Positions 22,771 to 38,270 are shown, counted from the first letter of the stretch. The stretch is DNA of 64,000 nucleotides from Lepturacanthus savala (GCA_030544235.1 CM060477.1:26508038-26572037); one strand, 5' to 3'. Notes: generated by a model from the letters alone, not told the origin. Translations and numbers: made by a program.

Positions 22771-22835
22771 TGTATATATATATGTCATAAAAATATACTT
22801 TTTTGGGTAATATTTGAAGAGCAAAATGTTGTTTG

Positions 22836-22869
22836 CTATTATACAAAGGAGGAGTCCTTTGTATAATAG
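22836..22869. repeat. Perfect 15-bp-arm hairpin
   Basis: ctattatacaaagga, a 4-nt loop ggag, then tcctttgtataatag. Confidence 0.9.
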
Positions 22870-22964
22870 AAATACAAATTTAAAATAATAGCAAATTTAA
22901 ACATTAATATTGGTTCTCTTATGGCCCCAATTATTTTGAAATGATTTCATTATAACTAGTGGTG

Positions 22965-22967
<3 letters not shown>

Positions 22968-23051
<84 letters not shown>

Positions 23052-23070
23052 TGTGTGTGTGTGTGTGTGC
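22968..23070. repeat. (GT)n microsatellite, about 50 units
   Basis: Nearly pure GT with one interruption (gtatgt) near 23044. Confidence 0.97.
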
Positions 23071-23992
23071 AGCATAAAATAACATAACACAACATAAGTT
23101 TCAGGGGTTTTTTTTGTCTCTGAAGACATTATGATGCATGGTGACACAGGAGAATGTTCTGAAGCAGCCATGGACTGGTGATATATGGTAGTAATAAATA
23201 TAGTAATAAATATAGTAATAAGTAATAAGTAGGTAAATACAGTGAATCTACAGCTGGAATATTTACCTGGCAGATATAAGTGTCCATTGGGTAATTACCA
23301 TTGGTAATAGTTGTGGGATTGTGCAATATCTCTGTTCATTATATTTATGCATTTAGTGAACCAACAAGTTAGCATTTATTATTCTAACTATCTTTTTATT
23401 ACACATTATATGGATTATATAATTGCATATAAATAATTGTGATTAAACTGAGTTTATAACAGTACTCATTTAACTCATAACTCATTTATTCCAACTGACC
23501 ACTGTTATGACTCATTTTTTTTCTTCTGTAAAATCTCAAAGTGTTTATGTTTCAATTTTGGCAATACATTAAACTTTTAAATTACAAAAAATATTTAAAA
23601 TCTATTGATGATAGATTATCTAGTGTTGCAATATTTTTGATTCATATTTCACAAGTTGAATATTGTTCTCTGCTTTTATGGAGGCAAACTAAATACTTTT
23701 TTCATGTGTTTTTTCTAACTGTTCCACAGAAGTGATTTTTTTTTTTTTTTTACTAAATGATGTTGAACTTATCTCCCTTGGTCTATAATGATCTATTCAT
23801 AAGGATAGTGTTTTTTTTTTATTTAGATACTATCATCATCATCATCATCATTATTTTACTACTGATATTATTATCATTATCACTATTATTATTACTATTA
23901 TATTATTGTTAAAAATAATAATAATAATATTTATGGAAATTATTTATTTTATGTATTGTGATTACTATTATCATAATTCATAAAATATTAAA

Positions 23993-24028
<36 letters not shown>

Positions 24029-24228
24029 AGTTTATATATAGTTAATTAGTTTATTATATAGTTGTTACTTTGTTTTATATCTTTTTTCTATCATTATCAT
24101 TATTATTATTATCATTATTTCATAACTGATATTATTGTCATTATTATTATGACCACCCATGACTATTATGTATAAAACCTTAATATTTCACCAAATAAAC
24201 CAACAATAATTGTAAAAAAGGACATGAA
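23071..24228. other. Intergenic AT-rich block with trinucleotide runs
   Basis: Runs of atcatc, attatt and (TA)n (24000-24022) and otherwise unique AT-rich DNA. No gene seen. Confidence 0.5.
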
Positions 24229-24852
24229 GTGAACAAATTTCACTTCAATTTGAGGACTGCATTCTTCCACTTACGTAATATCACTAAAATCAGACGCATT
24301 GTCTCTCAAGCGGATGCAGAAAAACTAGTTCAAGCATTTGTTACTTCCAGGCTTGACTATTGTAACTCTTTGTTATCAGGCTGCTCCAACAAGTCTCTTA
24401 GGACTCTGCAGCTAATTCAGAATGCTGCTGCATGAGTTCTGACAGGAACCAAGATTAGAGATCACATCTCTCCCATTTTGGCCTCCTTACATGGGCTACC
24501 TATTAAATCTAGAATGGAATTTAAGATTCTTCTCCTTACATTCAAAACTCGTCATGGTCAGGCACCATCATATATAAAAGAGCTCATAACACCTTAATAC
24601 CTCTAGTACGCTGCGCTCTCAGGACACTGGGCTCCTTGTGGTTCCTATAGTCTCCAAAAGTAGAATGGGAGCCAGAGCTTTCAGCTAACAAGCTCCTCTT
24701 CTGTGGAACAAACTACCATTCTGGGTTCGGGAGGCAGACATGGTTATCACTTTTAAGAGTAGACTCAAGATTTTCCTTTTTGATAAAGCTTATAGCTAGG
24801 GCTGGCTCTGGTCATCCCTTAGTTATGCTGCCATAGGAGTAGACTGCTGGGG

Positions 24853-24856
<4 letters not shown>

Positions 24857-24899
<43 letters not shown>
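24857..24899. repeat. (CT)n microsatellite inside the L2 3'UTR
   Basis: Pure CT dinucleotide run. Confidence 0.95.
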
Positions 24900-24902
<3 letters not shown>

Positions 24903-24910
24903 TTCTCTCC

Positions 24911-24948
24911 ACATCCATCTGTGGACTTACATGTCCACAGATGGATGT
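24911..24948. repeat. Perfect 16-bp-arm hairpin
   Basis: acatccatctgtggac, 6-nt loop ttacat, gtccacagatggatgt. Confidence 0.92.
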
Positions 24949-25196
24949 TACTAATGAAACTCCCCAGAGTTTCTGTGCTCTATCATCCAGCAGGTTCTCG
25001 TGGATCGTGGCTGCTGCTGTGATCCTGCACGATGTCCACTACACATTTATTACTGGGAGTGGCTACTGCTTCAGTTCAGCCGCATGAGGCCCAATGATGA
25101 CGACTCCTGATGCGACTCATCAATGCCCCTGATTCTCTATAGACAATCATTTTTACATCTCACAGACTGATACATCATCATCAGATGCATGTCTGT

Positions 25197-25233
25197 CATC
25201 CCCCATCCTTAGTACCTCTAAGGATGGGGGATG
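25197..25233. repeat. Perfect 16-bp-arm hairpin with sibling copies lacking one arm
   Basis: catcccccatccttag, 5-nt loop tacct, ctaaggatgggggatg. The right arm is ordinary L2 3'UTR sequence, seen again at 50069-50084 and, inverted, at 40450-40465. The left arm is absent from both of those copies. Confidence 0.93.
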
Positions 25234-25320
25234 TCTGGGTCACTGACTGAATTTTGTGAAGCCCAGTGAGGCAACTGTGTTGTGATGTTGGGCTATAAAT
25301 AAAATTGAATTGAATTGAAG

Positions 25321-28126
25321 TTTGTATGTGATGGAAGTCTAATGATTAAAAAGCATGTTTTAAAACTGCAATAAAAAAATTGAACTTAAATGAGTTGAGT
25401 TGGTTTCTCTACTGGTCAGTGTGCTATGTGCTCTGATGACCACCAGGTGTAGCTGTTGCACTGCCAACATGTGGCCTCCCTCTCAGAGGAGCCCGAGCGA
25501 CCAGTCACACTTCCCTCCTTTTTTTTTTTTTTTTTTTTATTTCCAGTTATATAAGAACAGCATATTTCATCCGTTTGTGTACCATTATACAGAGTTACAA
25601 TTAGAATGCATTCATTTATATCCTTATGTCGGCATCAGCACTCTCCCGCGCAGGAAATAATCTGTTTCCTCTGCTAAAGTTCCTATGATTGATTACGACT
25701 CACTCGTGCAGCTGATGAACATTTGTCTTGTGTTTATGGCTTTTAAGTGCCACAAGCGTTCCAAGGTTGGCGTTATGGATACCTCTGTCCCCGATAAAAA
25801 CTTAGCCTACATTGTTTAATTAGGGTGGGGGGGAGGGGAGGAAAAAGGGCCACTGTTTGCAAGTGTTCACCCGAATCATTTTCTATAAGTGGAGCAACTC
25901 CCAAGTGCCGCGCCTCCCCTCTGACGAGTAAACACCGGAGACACTGGGGACCACAGCAAAGTCTAACTTTATCTAAATGCGCCATTCACTTACGCCGACT
26001 CCTGTTCGACAGGTGAAATGCATCACCTGAAAAAAATAATCCCTGAGGCTAATTAGTATTAGTCTTGAAGCCGCCGTTCCCTCAGTGTTGCACACGGCTT
26101 TAAAACCCAGAGGAGCTGCAGCGTGAATCAAAGAGCTACACCTGAAAGACTTAAATCCTATAGAAAGCTGTTGTAAAAGGAACTATTGTTACAGCTGAGG
26201 CATGTTTAGATATTTAGAAATGAGCGTGTTATTGTCCTTCTCTCTGTGATTTCAATCACAATGACTCAGGTAGAGCACAGCTGGCGTCGGTTGTACCACA
26301 GCATAAGGATGGACCAGTGGAGACCTTTAGATTCCATCATTTATCCAATCAAGCTTGTCCGAGGGGTTTTAACATCATCGGTGCTGCCTTTTTGGGTGAT
26401 TCTTAAAGAAATAGGTGTCTGAGTGTGTGTGTGTGTGTGTGTGTGTGTGTTCATGTTGGGAGGAACTTGACAGCTGCTGTGTAGATTATTATCCTCCAGT
26501 TTTATATTTTTTATATATTTAATGAGTTGAATATATTGCCCTCCACTTTTCATGACTCTCTATAAGGAATTGAATTTTATTTGAATAAATAATTTATTTT
26601 ATTTTTAAAATAAAGCTAAATGGCAATGGTTTTTTTTCTAAATGTTCCACAGAGTTAAAGTCTAAAAAATGAATTAAACTGAATTTATGCCCCACTTGAA
26701 CTATAATTATGTAAGTATAAGAATAGTGAATTTTTTCATTGACATATTTTATCATAATCATAACACAAAAAACAACTACCAAACATAATATAGAAGAAAA
26801 AAATCATCATCATCAATATTTTTACTGATATTGTTATCATTACTATTAGTGTAATTATTATATTGACCATAAAAAATTATGACAATGGGTATGGAAATTA
26901 TAGTTTATAGTTATTATTATCATCACTCTTACAACAAAAATATTAAATTATCTATATTTTTCTCTTTTTTATATGATTTTTTTGTTGTTATTGTCTGTAA
27001 ATATTTATTGTATAGTGTGTCACTATAATTCTCTTGTATTAATAAAGTTTTATAAACCAATGTGTCTCAGAGAGTTGAGTATTTTAATGGATAATTTATC
27101 TGAATAATTGAGAAGTTTAGGTTAATGAAAACAGTATACTACATACGTCTAAAGGATGAATCCATGAATTTATGTTATGTTGTATGCTAAGCTACTGTTA
27201 AATGTGATATATTCTTGTTTTGTGCTTGTAACTGAATCCCTGAATCTCCCACACAGATTCTCCAGATCCTAATGCAGGGGTGAAATCAGACAGATTATGT
27301 TGACATAATCAGGCCACATGATTTTGGATGATTCTGTCACGAGAAAAAAGTGTGTGTTACCCCTGATGTGTGGTGTTCTTTCAGCTTAGGGAGCTGAGAG
27401 ATCCACATTTGCAAATGTTCCTTATTCACATTTGTTATTGCAATAAATCTCTGAGACAATTCCCTCACAGTAGATTCATTTTTAATAAGAGAAAATGGCT
27501 CATTTTATTGGATATTCCCATGACAATAGCATAATAGTGCTATAATAGTGCTACACCAACTAAATATATAAATTACCAGTGTTCAAAATACTTCAAGTCA
27601 AAGAACAAGCATACATATGATAAAAATAAATTTATGAGCTTGATTATGCTCACAAGACAATTTTTTTGACTTTGTATGAAAGTAGTAGTTCAGCCACACT
27701 AACTGACTTTTTGAAATTACAAGAATAAAGTTGAAATATTACTAAAAAGAGTTATACTATAGAAAAAGCTACTTCATCTTTCACTGAAGAGACTGTTTCT
27801 TCCAAATCTGTGTGATTCTTTCTTTGGAAAAAACACAATTGTTTGAACAATTGTTTCAAAGTCTTGATTCTGATAATGAATTTTTAATGTTTTTTTCTTC
27901 TTGTTCCTCCATGGATGTTTGATGTTTTCCATGTGATCCAAGTGAAAAAAGATGTTTCTGTAGCATCAGAGGAATTTTCTTCTTAATCTTAATCTTTTTA
28001 ACCCCTAAATTGAATCCCAGCAAACCATACAATTTAAGAGATGCATTTCATTTTCTTTTACCTTATTATACTTATTATACGAAATAAAACATACAACACT
28101 GGGTTGAAATGTAGTGTTGTAGTGCT
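25321..28126. other. Intergenic, no gene seen
   Basis: 25400-26330 is less AT-biased and appears unique, with a T homopolymer at 25521-25538. 26425-26449 is (GT)n. 26580-28126 is AT-rich with short trinucleotide runs. No frame with convincing splice signals. Confidence 0.45.
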
Positions 28127-28148
28127 TATATATATATATATATGTATA

Positions 28149-28236
<88 letters not shown>
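28127..28236. repeat. (AT)n microsatellite
   Basis: About 110 bp of TA dinucleotide with two tatgta interruptions near 28142 and 28152. Confidence 0.97.
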
Positions 28237-28239
<3 letters not shown>

Positions 28240-29169
28240 GTTCAATTTTTTTTCTGCCTTTGTATATGTATGTGTATGTGTGTGTATTTGTATAATATAA
28301 TACAGACAAGGGGGGAAAAGGCAGAAACAAATATTGAACAATTAAATGTCTGTTAGCATGTTTTACATTTTGTGAAATGCTTTTCAAAATAAAAGTCCAA
28401 AACTAAATCCATTTTTGGTAGTTTTGATGGATGTTGAGGAGCTGCTGTGTATCTTCCCCCAGAAATTCAGATTTTATTTTATTTTTCTGCTGTGGCTCAG
28501 CATTTAAATAACCTTTATCAAACTTTCTCAAAAAATATGATGTTTTTCTTTTGCAAATGTAGCAATAAAATTGTGTTAAATGGTACAAAACAGTGAAATT
28601 TATCTTGCTGGCTAGTCTGGTCTTGTCTCTGGATGCTCAACACCCCTAAAACCTCTGATACTATAAATCCCCCCTGTGTGGCATCAATTTCAAGTCTTTC
28701 TGTTAAACTGTCCATTATACAATGTTATAGGAGTACAACACTAAAATAAAGAGTTCTTTTCAGCTGTGGCAGAAATAGTAGCTGGAAAAGAAATTGTACT
28801 ATTTTCTCAATTATTTCAGAAAGTGAACAAATATTTTTGACACCATACAATATGTACAAATTTATTGTCTTCCTGAAATAAATAACAACAATAATGAACT
28901 GTAATAAAATCTACAAAGTAATATTGTAAGTCAATCAATATGCACTTGTACATGTGGAATAAAAAAATATATATGTATATATATAATAGTTTATTTGCAC
29001 TGTACCCTGCTGGTTTAATTGTAACACAAATGCAGTCCTCATCTATAGGTTGATCGTGTTTTGAAATATTTGGGAGCTATTAGGCTGTTAACTTCAGTAA
29101 GTTGGCATTTTTGTAGCCACACTATTTAGTTGAGTTAGTTTTAAATTGTTATTCATAAGGGAAACGTTT
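28237..29169. other. Intergenic AT-rich, nothing recognised
   Basis: No repeat family or coding structure could be supported. Confidence 0.5.
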
Positions 29170-29665
29170 CAAAAATGAGCCATAAAATCACATTTGTCTA
29201 TGGTGATTTCAATATTGATCTATTAAATCCCAATAAACACACTAGAACTGACCAATTCATCAACAAAATGTATAGTATTAGACTACAGTATATCCCAAAA
29301 TCACTAAGCCAAGCGGAATTATTTCTGTATTCTAAATATTGTTCCTGCTGACAATACATTTACAAATGATATTGATAATAAAAACTCACTGTTGATGGGT
29401 CAGGATGGAGGAGTCCATTGTTGCCTTAAAAAAATGACCGTTTAATACAGAATTAGTGTGTAATGAAGTAGACCCTGACAAAAGTGTACAATGAATTTTT
29501 GAGATTATTCCAAAACATTTAGGGCATTGTAGGGCATCCCGATTATTAAAATTCATATTTTTTTCGCTGATGGCACAGATATCCTCGAGTGTGGTGAGAA
29601 TTTACTGCAGCTCTTAGACACACTCCCCCCACAGGACTCAAGGTACACAGTTGAATGCCTTCTTT
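29170..29665 (+). pseudogene. LINE relic: endonuclease and reverse-transcriptase fragments
   Basis: The frame codes FVYGDFNIDLLNPNKHTRTD and QFINKMYS, an APE-type endonuclease block. About 270 bp on, FFADGTDILECGENLLQLLD corresponds to the reverse-transcriptase active-site block, where the second Asp of the usual F/YADD is Gly. The sequence between is deleted and full of stops. This is a different LINE family from the L2 copies in the window. Confidence 0.7.
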
Positions 29666-30076
29666 AAGTCAACCAGTCATGTAGACTGAACCCTCCAGGA
29701 CTGTGCTAAGAGTATAGTGTATAGTATACATGTGTTAATATTTTAATTTTCATTGTCTATTTATAAAAATGGGCCTGCTTTTATGGTCCAAAAGCACCTT
29801 GTTAGAACTGTAGCAGCAATGCAGTCTGCCTTCTCACACACTCACTCTGAAAAATACACCTGTAGTGACATCACAAGAGGAGCCACGTCTACATGGCTTG
29901 TGTTCATCCAGGTTTCAGTAACTCTACAAAGGAAGACCACAACAGAATCACAACAGAATCACAAGAGAATGAGAGGGTGGTCTTATTTCACAGTTTGTAC
30001 ATTACCGGGAACACTATACACTTAAATATTGACAAACACAAGCTCTGAAAAAGTTGTTCTTCATAATGTGGCTCCT
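29666..30076. other. Intergenic; one unrecognised 90-codon frame
   Basis: An open frame at 29753-30025 (plus) has no recognised motif and no clear splice or signal context. It is probably chance. Confidence 0.3.
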
Positions 30077-30515
30077 TTAACCCTTTATTCCATAGTCTTA
30101 CCATATGGCAACAATTACTTTATCCTTATTTTTCTAAAAAGCTGTAATATAAAATCAATTTTTTCAGTAGTGTGAAAAGGGGGCTTTTATTTTGAATGGC
30201 ATACAATTTATGAAGTCACATGAGTGGGATATCCTGTTTGCTCATGGATATTTGACATGTTAACGTCTCATACTCAAAGGCTGTATTTTATTCTGAATTT
30301 TAGAAAAAATTTAACCGAACAAAAAATTTTACTCACTATCTGAGGTAAGTAAACTTTACTTACCATTGACTTACATAGTGTGAAACTATCTTAAAACAAT
30401 GTTTACAACTTTTTCTTGTATTTCTTAAATATGTCTATTAATTAGGTCATTTTAAGCAATACATTTCTTTTTTTTTAACCAATTCTATGTAATATTTGAT
30501 GTAATAGAGGGTTAA
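30077..30515. mobile_element. piggyBac-like MITE, TTAA-bounded
   Basis: The left end is TTAACCCTTTATTCCATAGT and the right end is gtaatagagggTTAA. The inner ccatatggcaacaa motif recurs in related sequences at 32325-32360, 34660-34690 and 42663-43213. Confidence 0.65.
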
Positions 30516-32562
30516 CCATACATTTGTGCATAGACAGATGCAGAAAATGTAAATTTGGAGAAAAGAAAAAATGGCCCTGGACATCAAAGCTAAAACAATG
30601 ATTAACTGGGGCTACTTTTTTGGATCCAGGGATTTGGAGTCAGCATCTAAACAGCTGCTGGTGGTTCTCGCAGTATTATTCAATATTGACGAGTATTGAT
30701 GAGCTTGTCCAACAATAGGGTTGGTTCAAACTCAACAGAACCGCGCCTGAACTGGATCTGTAATCTATCAGAACACAGACCTCCAAGCTACCAACAAGTT
30801 ATTTGCCAAAAAGCTAGAAACTGAAGGCCAGAATTCTTAAGCATCCCTTATTATTAACAACCCTTCTAGAGATCTCACAAAGGGATTTTATTGTCTGAAG
30901 CTGAGCCCTTAACCAGTATCAGCCAGTGATTCCTCCAAAGGTTTTGTTTGTTTTTCATTGTTATTGCATTCAGCTCAGATTGCCGTTTTCCAGGGGACTT
31001 AATCTTATTTAAACAAATTGCAAAATATTATCAAGATTTGTAGATTAAATCTCCCAACAGCTCCCATGGGATCTGTCTGGGAAAACACTGCATTTCATCC
31101 GGAGCCACGAGCCTCGCAGGCTCGTCTGTGGGATTTCTTTTTTGGCATCTGAGTGTATGATTATGAAAAAAAAACTGCAGATACACACGAGCGGTTCATA
31201 AGCTGAAGTGTCTTTTTACACTTGTTTAAAGTTCAGTGTTTTATTGGAAGCGCGAGAGGTTATCCATGGGCCGGTGACATGGTCTCAGAGAACGTCTGGT
31301 ACGTCTTGAAACCAGGTTATGACGGCTCCAAACCGACCTGTCAGGGATCAAGGGCGTCCTCCTTGTTTGTGATATTTGTGGCTGTGACTCCTTTTCAGAG
31401 ACGATAAGAAACAGTGAGGTAAAAAAAAAGAAAAAAAAAGAAGCGAGAGTTTTAGAGTCGCTGACTCTCAAATCAAAAGCCCCATAAGAAAATCATTACA
31501 GTGCAAGGGAACTAATTTCCTTTCAGTGCCATGGGGTCAAGTGAAGAAACTTTAAGGGGATTTAGGGGATTACAACCACCCCTGAGCAGCAGCTCTTTTC
31601 CTGACCACAGGCTTTTTACTCAGGCGTCTGGAGGAAGCGTTCATGTGACAAGCGTAAAGAAGACGCCATGCGTCTTCTTTACGCTTAACTTTCTGACATT
31701 GAGTCGTGAAGTGAGAGGAGTTGTTTTTGAGCGGCTGCCCAAAGAGTTCCTGAAGTAAAATTGCTGTTCATGTTCTCCACAGATAATGTTGTGAAAGAAA
31801 AGCATCACATTTTTGGGGGGGAAAGTCTGTGGCTAAACCATCTAATCTGGAAAAATCCTAATTTCCGAGACAAGAAGACTAACTTTGATGCAGCAGCTCC
31901 TCAACATCCACATCAGCGTTGTGTTTGTTTCTGCAGTAAACCAGACCCCTATAGAGAGGAGGAGCAAAAATACCAAAATGGACTGAGGACTTATTCTTTT
32001 CGTTTCCTTAATTTTTAAATGCAAAGTAAAAAATGAAACACGTCAAGAGTGTCTCTGGAGATTTAAACAACTGATGACGTAACGTTCGAACAATTAAATC
32101 AAATGTAAAAAAAAAAAGAAAGAAAAAGAAAAACTTGACTATCCCCCCATAGTGAGTTTAACTTTCTATTTGGAGAAAATTATCAAAAATTCTAAATAAA
32201 AGACAACCTATGTTTATGAGTTAATGTTGCTCACATGTCCAATTTCCTTGACTAAAAAGGATATCCTGGTCATGTGAGCTCATAATTTGTATGTACTTCA
32301 AAAATAAAAGCCAAATGCCAAATGTTGCCATATGGCAACACTATGCAATAGAGGGCTAATAGTCCTAACTTGTCCTTTTTGTTATTGTTGACATTTTACC
32401 TAATAATAAACTATTGTTATAAGTATTATTGTTAGTAACTGTATTCTTAAATAAATATCATAACATAAATCATTGGATTTGACTTCTTTCACCTTCTTTT
32501 TTGAACAACAAAAAATAAAATGAAATTGAAATACATAAAAACTAAATACAAACTATAACCTT

Positions 32563-32563
<1 letters not shown>
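30516..32563. other. Intergenic; unique-looking stretch and MITE fragments
   Basis: 30900-31960 is less AT-biased and appears unique. It contains open frames (31222-31407, 31531-31758) without recognisable motifs. 32180-32360 carries the right-end motif of the TTAA MITE (catatggcaacactatgcaa). Confidence 0.4.
31650..31686. repeat. Perfect 17-bp-arm hairpin with 3-nt loop
   Basis: aagcgtaaagaagacgc, loop cat, gcgtcttctttacgctt. The surrounding sequence is not otherwise repetitive. Confidence 0.95.

Positions 32564-32634
<71 letters not shown>
32564..32634. repeat. (CA)n microsatellite
   Basis: About 35 uninterrupted units. Confidence 0.98.
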
Positions 32635-32637
<3 letters not shown>

Positions 32638-32684
32638 CCCCAATGTCTTTGAAAAGTTTAACTCCACACTGTAACAACAACAGT

Positions 32685-32796
<112 letters not shown>

Positions 32797-33228
32797 TGAA
32801 CTTTATGTGATCGGTTGTCTCAACTTCCTAAATACCAATTATAATCGAGTTTGCTGACGTGAATTCAAATGAAAAGTAGAGTCACACAGCACAGTCTGCA
32901 AAGTGAATGATGGTCTGGAGCGTTTCCAGAACTCTGCAGCCCTGTGTTTATATATGACGACTCTTTGCAGCTGAGGAGTCTCCTGGCAGCTGCTCATTCT
33001 GCCCTTTACCTTGGCACGGCTGATGGACTGTGACAGCTGAAGCAGGAAGAAAAAAAAAACAGGAAAAAACAGGAAACTATACAGAGCACAGTGCAGCATC
33101 CGATATATTCCACATGATTAGTCGTATTTAAAAAAAAAGAGTTTTAACCCATTTACTACAATTCCTGTATGAGTGAGAGTGACTATAACAATGTCTTTAA
33201 CAGCTTTGACAGTCTCATAATTGATTTT

Positions 33229-33578
33229 CAGTCATCTTCTTCATACTCGCTTATTCCTTCATTAGGGTCGCAGGGGTCTGCTGCGTTACGGTGAGAGGCA
33301 GGGATACACCCGAGATGGTCGCCAGCCCATCGTGGGGCACACACACCATCCACTCACACTTATGGGCAATTTAGAGTCTCCAATTAACCTCAGCATGTTT
33401 TTGGACTGTGGGAGGAAGCCGGAGTACCCGGTGAAACCCCACGCAGACACGGGGAGAACATGCAAACTCCACACAGAAAGGTGCCAGACCCAGGACCAAG
33501 GAGGTCTTGAACCTATGACCTTCTTGCTGTGAGGCAACAGCGCTAACCCCTGTACCACCGTGTCGCCCCCTGCACCAC
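33229..33578 (-). mobile_element. tRNA-derived SINE, 13-bp target duplication
   Basis: Same family and orientation as the copy at 3392. The target duplication cataattgatttt is at 33216-33228 and 33579-33591. The head has an extra cctgcaccac stutter before the duplication, and the tail has a small deletion. Confidence 0.88.
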
Positions 33579-33591
33579 CATAATTGATTTT

Positions 33592-35666
<2,075 letters not shown>

Positions 35667-36910
35667 AAATTTTCACTTTTTCATATGTACTGTAGCTGCA
35701 CATGTCCACACAAGGAATAATCACATTTCCATAGTCTTTCTAATCTCATGCCAGGTTTAGATTTTTTAAGCACTGACAGTAAGACTATGGCCCAGTACAA
35801 AATTAGTCCAATATTGAGTGGAAATGACCAAATTGAAAAAGCCCAAGGCAAATTTTTACTTGTTGGGATTTCATTTTTTTGCAATGTAGCATCACACTTG
35901 TCAACACAAGAAATATCTTGTATTTAGTATAGTTAGTATAACTGCAAAAAAAATGAAATCTCAACAAGTAAAAATGTCTTGTTTTTGGTACAATTTGTTA
36001 TTAATTAGAATTACCTTATTATCCACATGTCTTGTAGTTCGATGAGACCAAGATAAACTTTTTTTTTTTTTTTTTGATTCAGTTGGTGTCAAGCGTATGT
36101 TGTGGGAACCAGGTGATGAGCGTCCTGGTCTGAGGACGCATGAGTGCTACCAGCACTATGGAGGGAACCGTGCATGCTGGAAACTGGGCCACAGAGCAGT
36201 AGTCCATCATGATAACCCAAACACACCTAGTGCATGCAAACATGTTACTCTGTTTAACACCCAGATAATGTGATTGGACGGTTTTCTCCGGCATGTTTAC
36301 ATCTTAATCAGTGTTAAAGTAGACATGCATATACACATGCTCCACAACCCCCACACTAGCATATGACTCCTGAAAAAAAACACCCAGACACAATGGTTGC
36401 AGAAGAAGAATTCATTCACAGTACTTTAAGTGCACACTCAGTAAGGTGTATGTTACATATGAAATGAAAAAAGCCATGTGATTATCTATTGGGGGTTATA
36501 CTGTGCCCCTGTTTGTTTATAATAGGTCAAATGGAGAGGCAGCTGTATTAACCAGTTGAAACAACACATATTGCCCCGTCGTGTTAAGGACGGTTTCTGT
36601 CGGTAATATTGTTTTCTCCGTTCCATGTAAACTGGGACAAGGACAGAAGTCTGATATACACCAAAACTAAATTTTGAGCATGTAAACCCACTGACTGTCT
36701 TTGCCTTTATCACTTTCAGAGCCGGTCTGCTTTTACTGGATTGGACTACTATCTATCAGTCAGAAAGAAACAGAATCAGAAGAGAAGCTCATGAACATAC
36801 ATGAGACAGGTGAAATACGACCTGTGTTTTCTGTATTGGAAGCGAGGGGTTGAGAGAGGTGTAAAATGGTGCTTTAGACAACAAATCTATCATGTTAAGG
36901 GTACCAAAAC
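35667..36910. other. Intergenic with ACTGCAAAA-type repeat pieces
   Basis: 35800-35890 and 35938-36060 are two pieces of the actgcaaaa/ttttgcagt repeat (aaatctcaacaagtaaaaat), arranged in opposite directions. 36070-36900 appears unique without coding structure. Confidence 0.45.
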
Positions 36911-37449
36911 TTAATATCTGCCAATGAAATGAGATCATTCTACTCAATATTGGACGAATTGTAGGAAAAACAATATATTTTCACTTGTTAAGATTTCATA
37001 TTTTGCAGTGTTTATTCAGGGTATCTTGAAAACACCAGCACTCTCTTAGATCTCAGTCAGTGGGCTTGTAGATAATTTCAATCAAAAATTACATTTTATT
37101 GATGTAAAAAAAAATTATGCAGATTGTAAAAAAGGAATCTCCAAATGTCAAGAAACACTTTTATCGTAGGATCTGCACTTTCCTTTTGGATCATGTGTGG
37201 GATGTCCGGTGGGTTTGAAGTTGTATGTAGTGGGAAGCATGTGTCATGTGTCTGGGGTGAGTATTGGTCCAACGTGTGTGGCCATGTACTTTAGTGAGTG
37301 GTGATGGTGAGGAATCATGGATTAAGTGATAAGCATTTGACACCATGATGTGTCAGCAGTTTAAAACTGAACTCAGTCTTAGATAAGTATATATACATAG
37401 TCAAATGATCCCAACTGAATTCACAGAAAACAGCAAATGACCTAGAGCC

Positions 37450-37490
37450 AAAATGATAGATCCACGTCATCCACGTGGATCTATCATTTT
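37450..37490. repeat. Perfect 18-bp-arm hairpin inside repeat copy A
   Basis: aaaatgatagatccacgt, loop catcc, acgtggatctatcatttt. The matching place in copy B (about 53080-53110) does not contain these arms. Confidence 0.92.
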
Positions 37491-37647
37491 CACGTTTGTG
37501 AAAGTTGTTGGTGTGAACTTATTCACCTCTTATGTCAAATGGAAGACAAACAATTTGCATGGAGTGCTTGAAAACGGATACTTTCCTGGATTTCATGCTA
37601 TATCAGGTCTAGGGGTTATATAGAATCTGGTCCAAGCATGAAAAAAC

Positions 37648-38270
37648 CCCACAACATCAGAATCAGATCAGAATGCCCTTTATTGCCATTTTATAATATA
37701 TTGTGGAATGAAACTGGAGAACTTCTGCCTTTCCAGGAAGAAATACAATGCAAAATATTACAAAGTAAGTGTAAACAATACTACAGAATAGAATGTCTAT
37801 GTATAATATGTAATGTCTTAAGTTGAAATAGGCACTGTACAAGTGTTTTGCTATGTACAGGTATAAATATAATAATCTATATTACACAGAATTGCAGGAT
37901 TTATATTGCACAGGACAATTATATAGCACAGGTCAGTGTGTTTCACAGGGTCAAGAGAAGGTTTTGTTCAGTGTGGTGATGGCTCTAGGGATGAAACTGT
38001 TCTTCATTCTATTTGCCCGTGCTCTTATGTATCTGTATCACCTCCCAGAAGAAGCTGCCCAGACAGTTGGGAGGCAGGATGTGGATTGTCCTGAATGATG
38101 TTCTGAACTTTGCTGACACACCAGGTGGATATAGGTCCATCAGGGAGGGGAGAGGACAGCCAACAATCCTCTGCACTGCTTTGACTGTCTGACAACATAA
38201 GATCGATTTGGAAATTTACCCATAAAACGTAAAACCCAAATACACCTTTCCCCCTCTGACTAGACAAGTG
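37648..38270 (-). pseudogene. LINE 3' tail within repeat copy A
   Basis: The minus strand codes VQNIIQDNPHPASQLSGQLL and, in another frame, YRYIRARTNRMKNSFIPRAI, the basic C-terminal block of a non-LTR retrotransposon ORF2. A 3'UTR and a polyA-like aataaagggcattctgatct end follow. Frameshifts make it non-functional. Clade uncertain. Confidence 0.7.

Larger units (their letters stand above)
24229..25320 (+). mobile_element. L2-type LINE, 3' end of ORF2 and 3'UTR
   Basis: The plus-strand frame codes TAFFHLRNITKIRRIVSQAD, VTSRLDYCNSLLSG and LQLIQNAAA. It continues past a stop as LTGTKIRDHISPILASLHGL and further C-terminal blocks, interrupted by stops. These are the C-terminal reverse-transcriptase motifs of teleost L2/Maui-type LINEs. 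The 3' end carries gggctataaataaaattgaa and a (ttgaa)n tail. Two perfect hairpins lie in its 3'UTR. Confidence 0.85.

Noticed and set aside
22606..23171. Long frames made of His-Thr, Tyr-Ile or Cys-Val repeats (also near 28.1, 32.6 and 35.5 kb)
   Set aside because: Direct translations of CA/TG and TA microsatellites.
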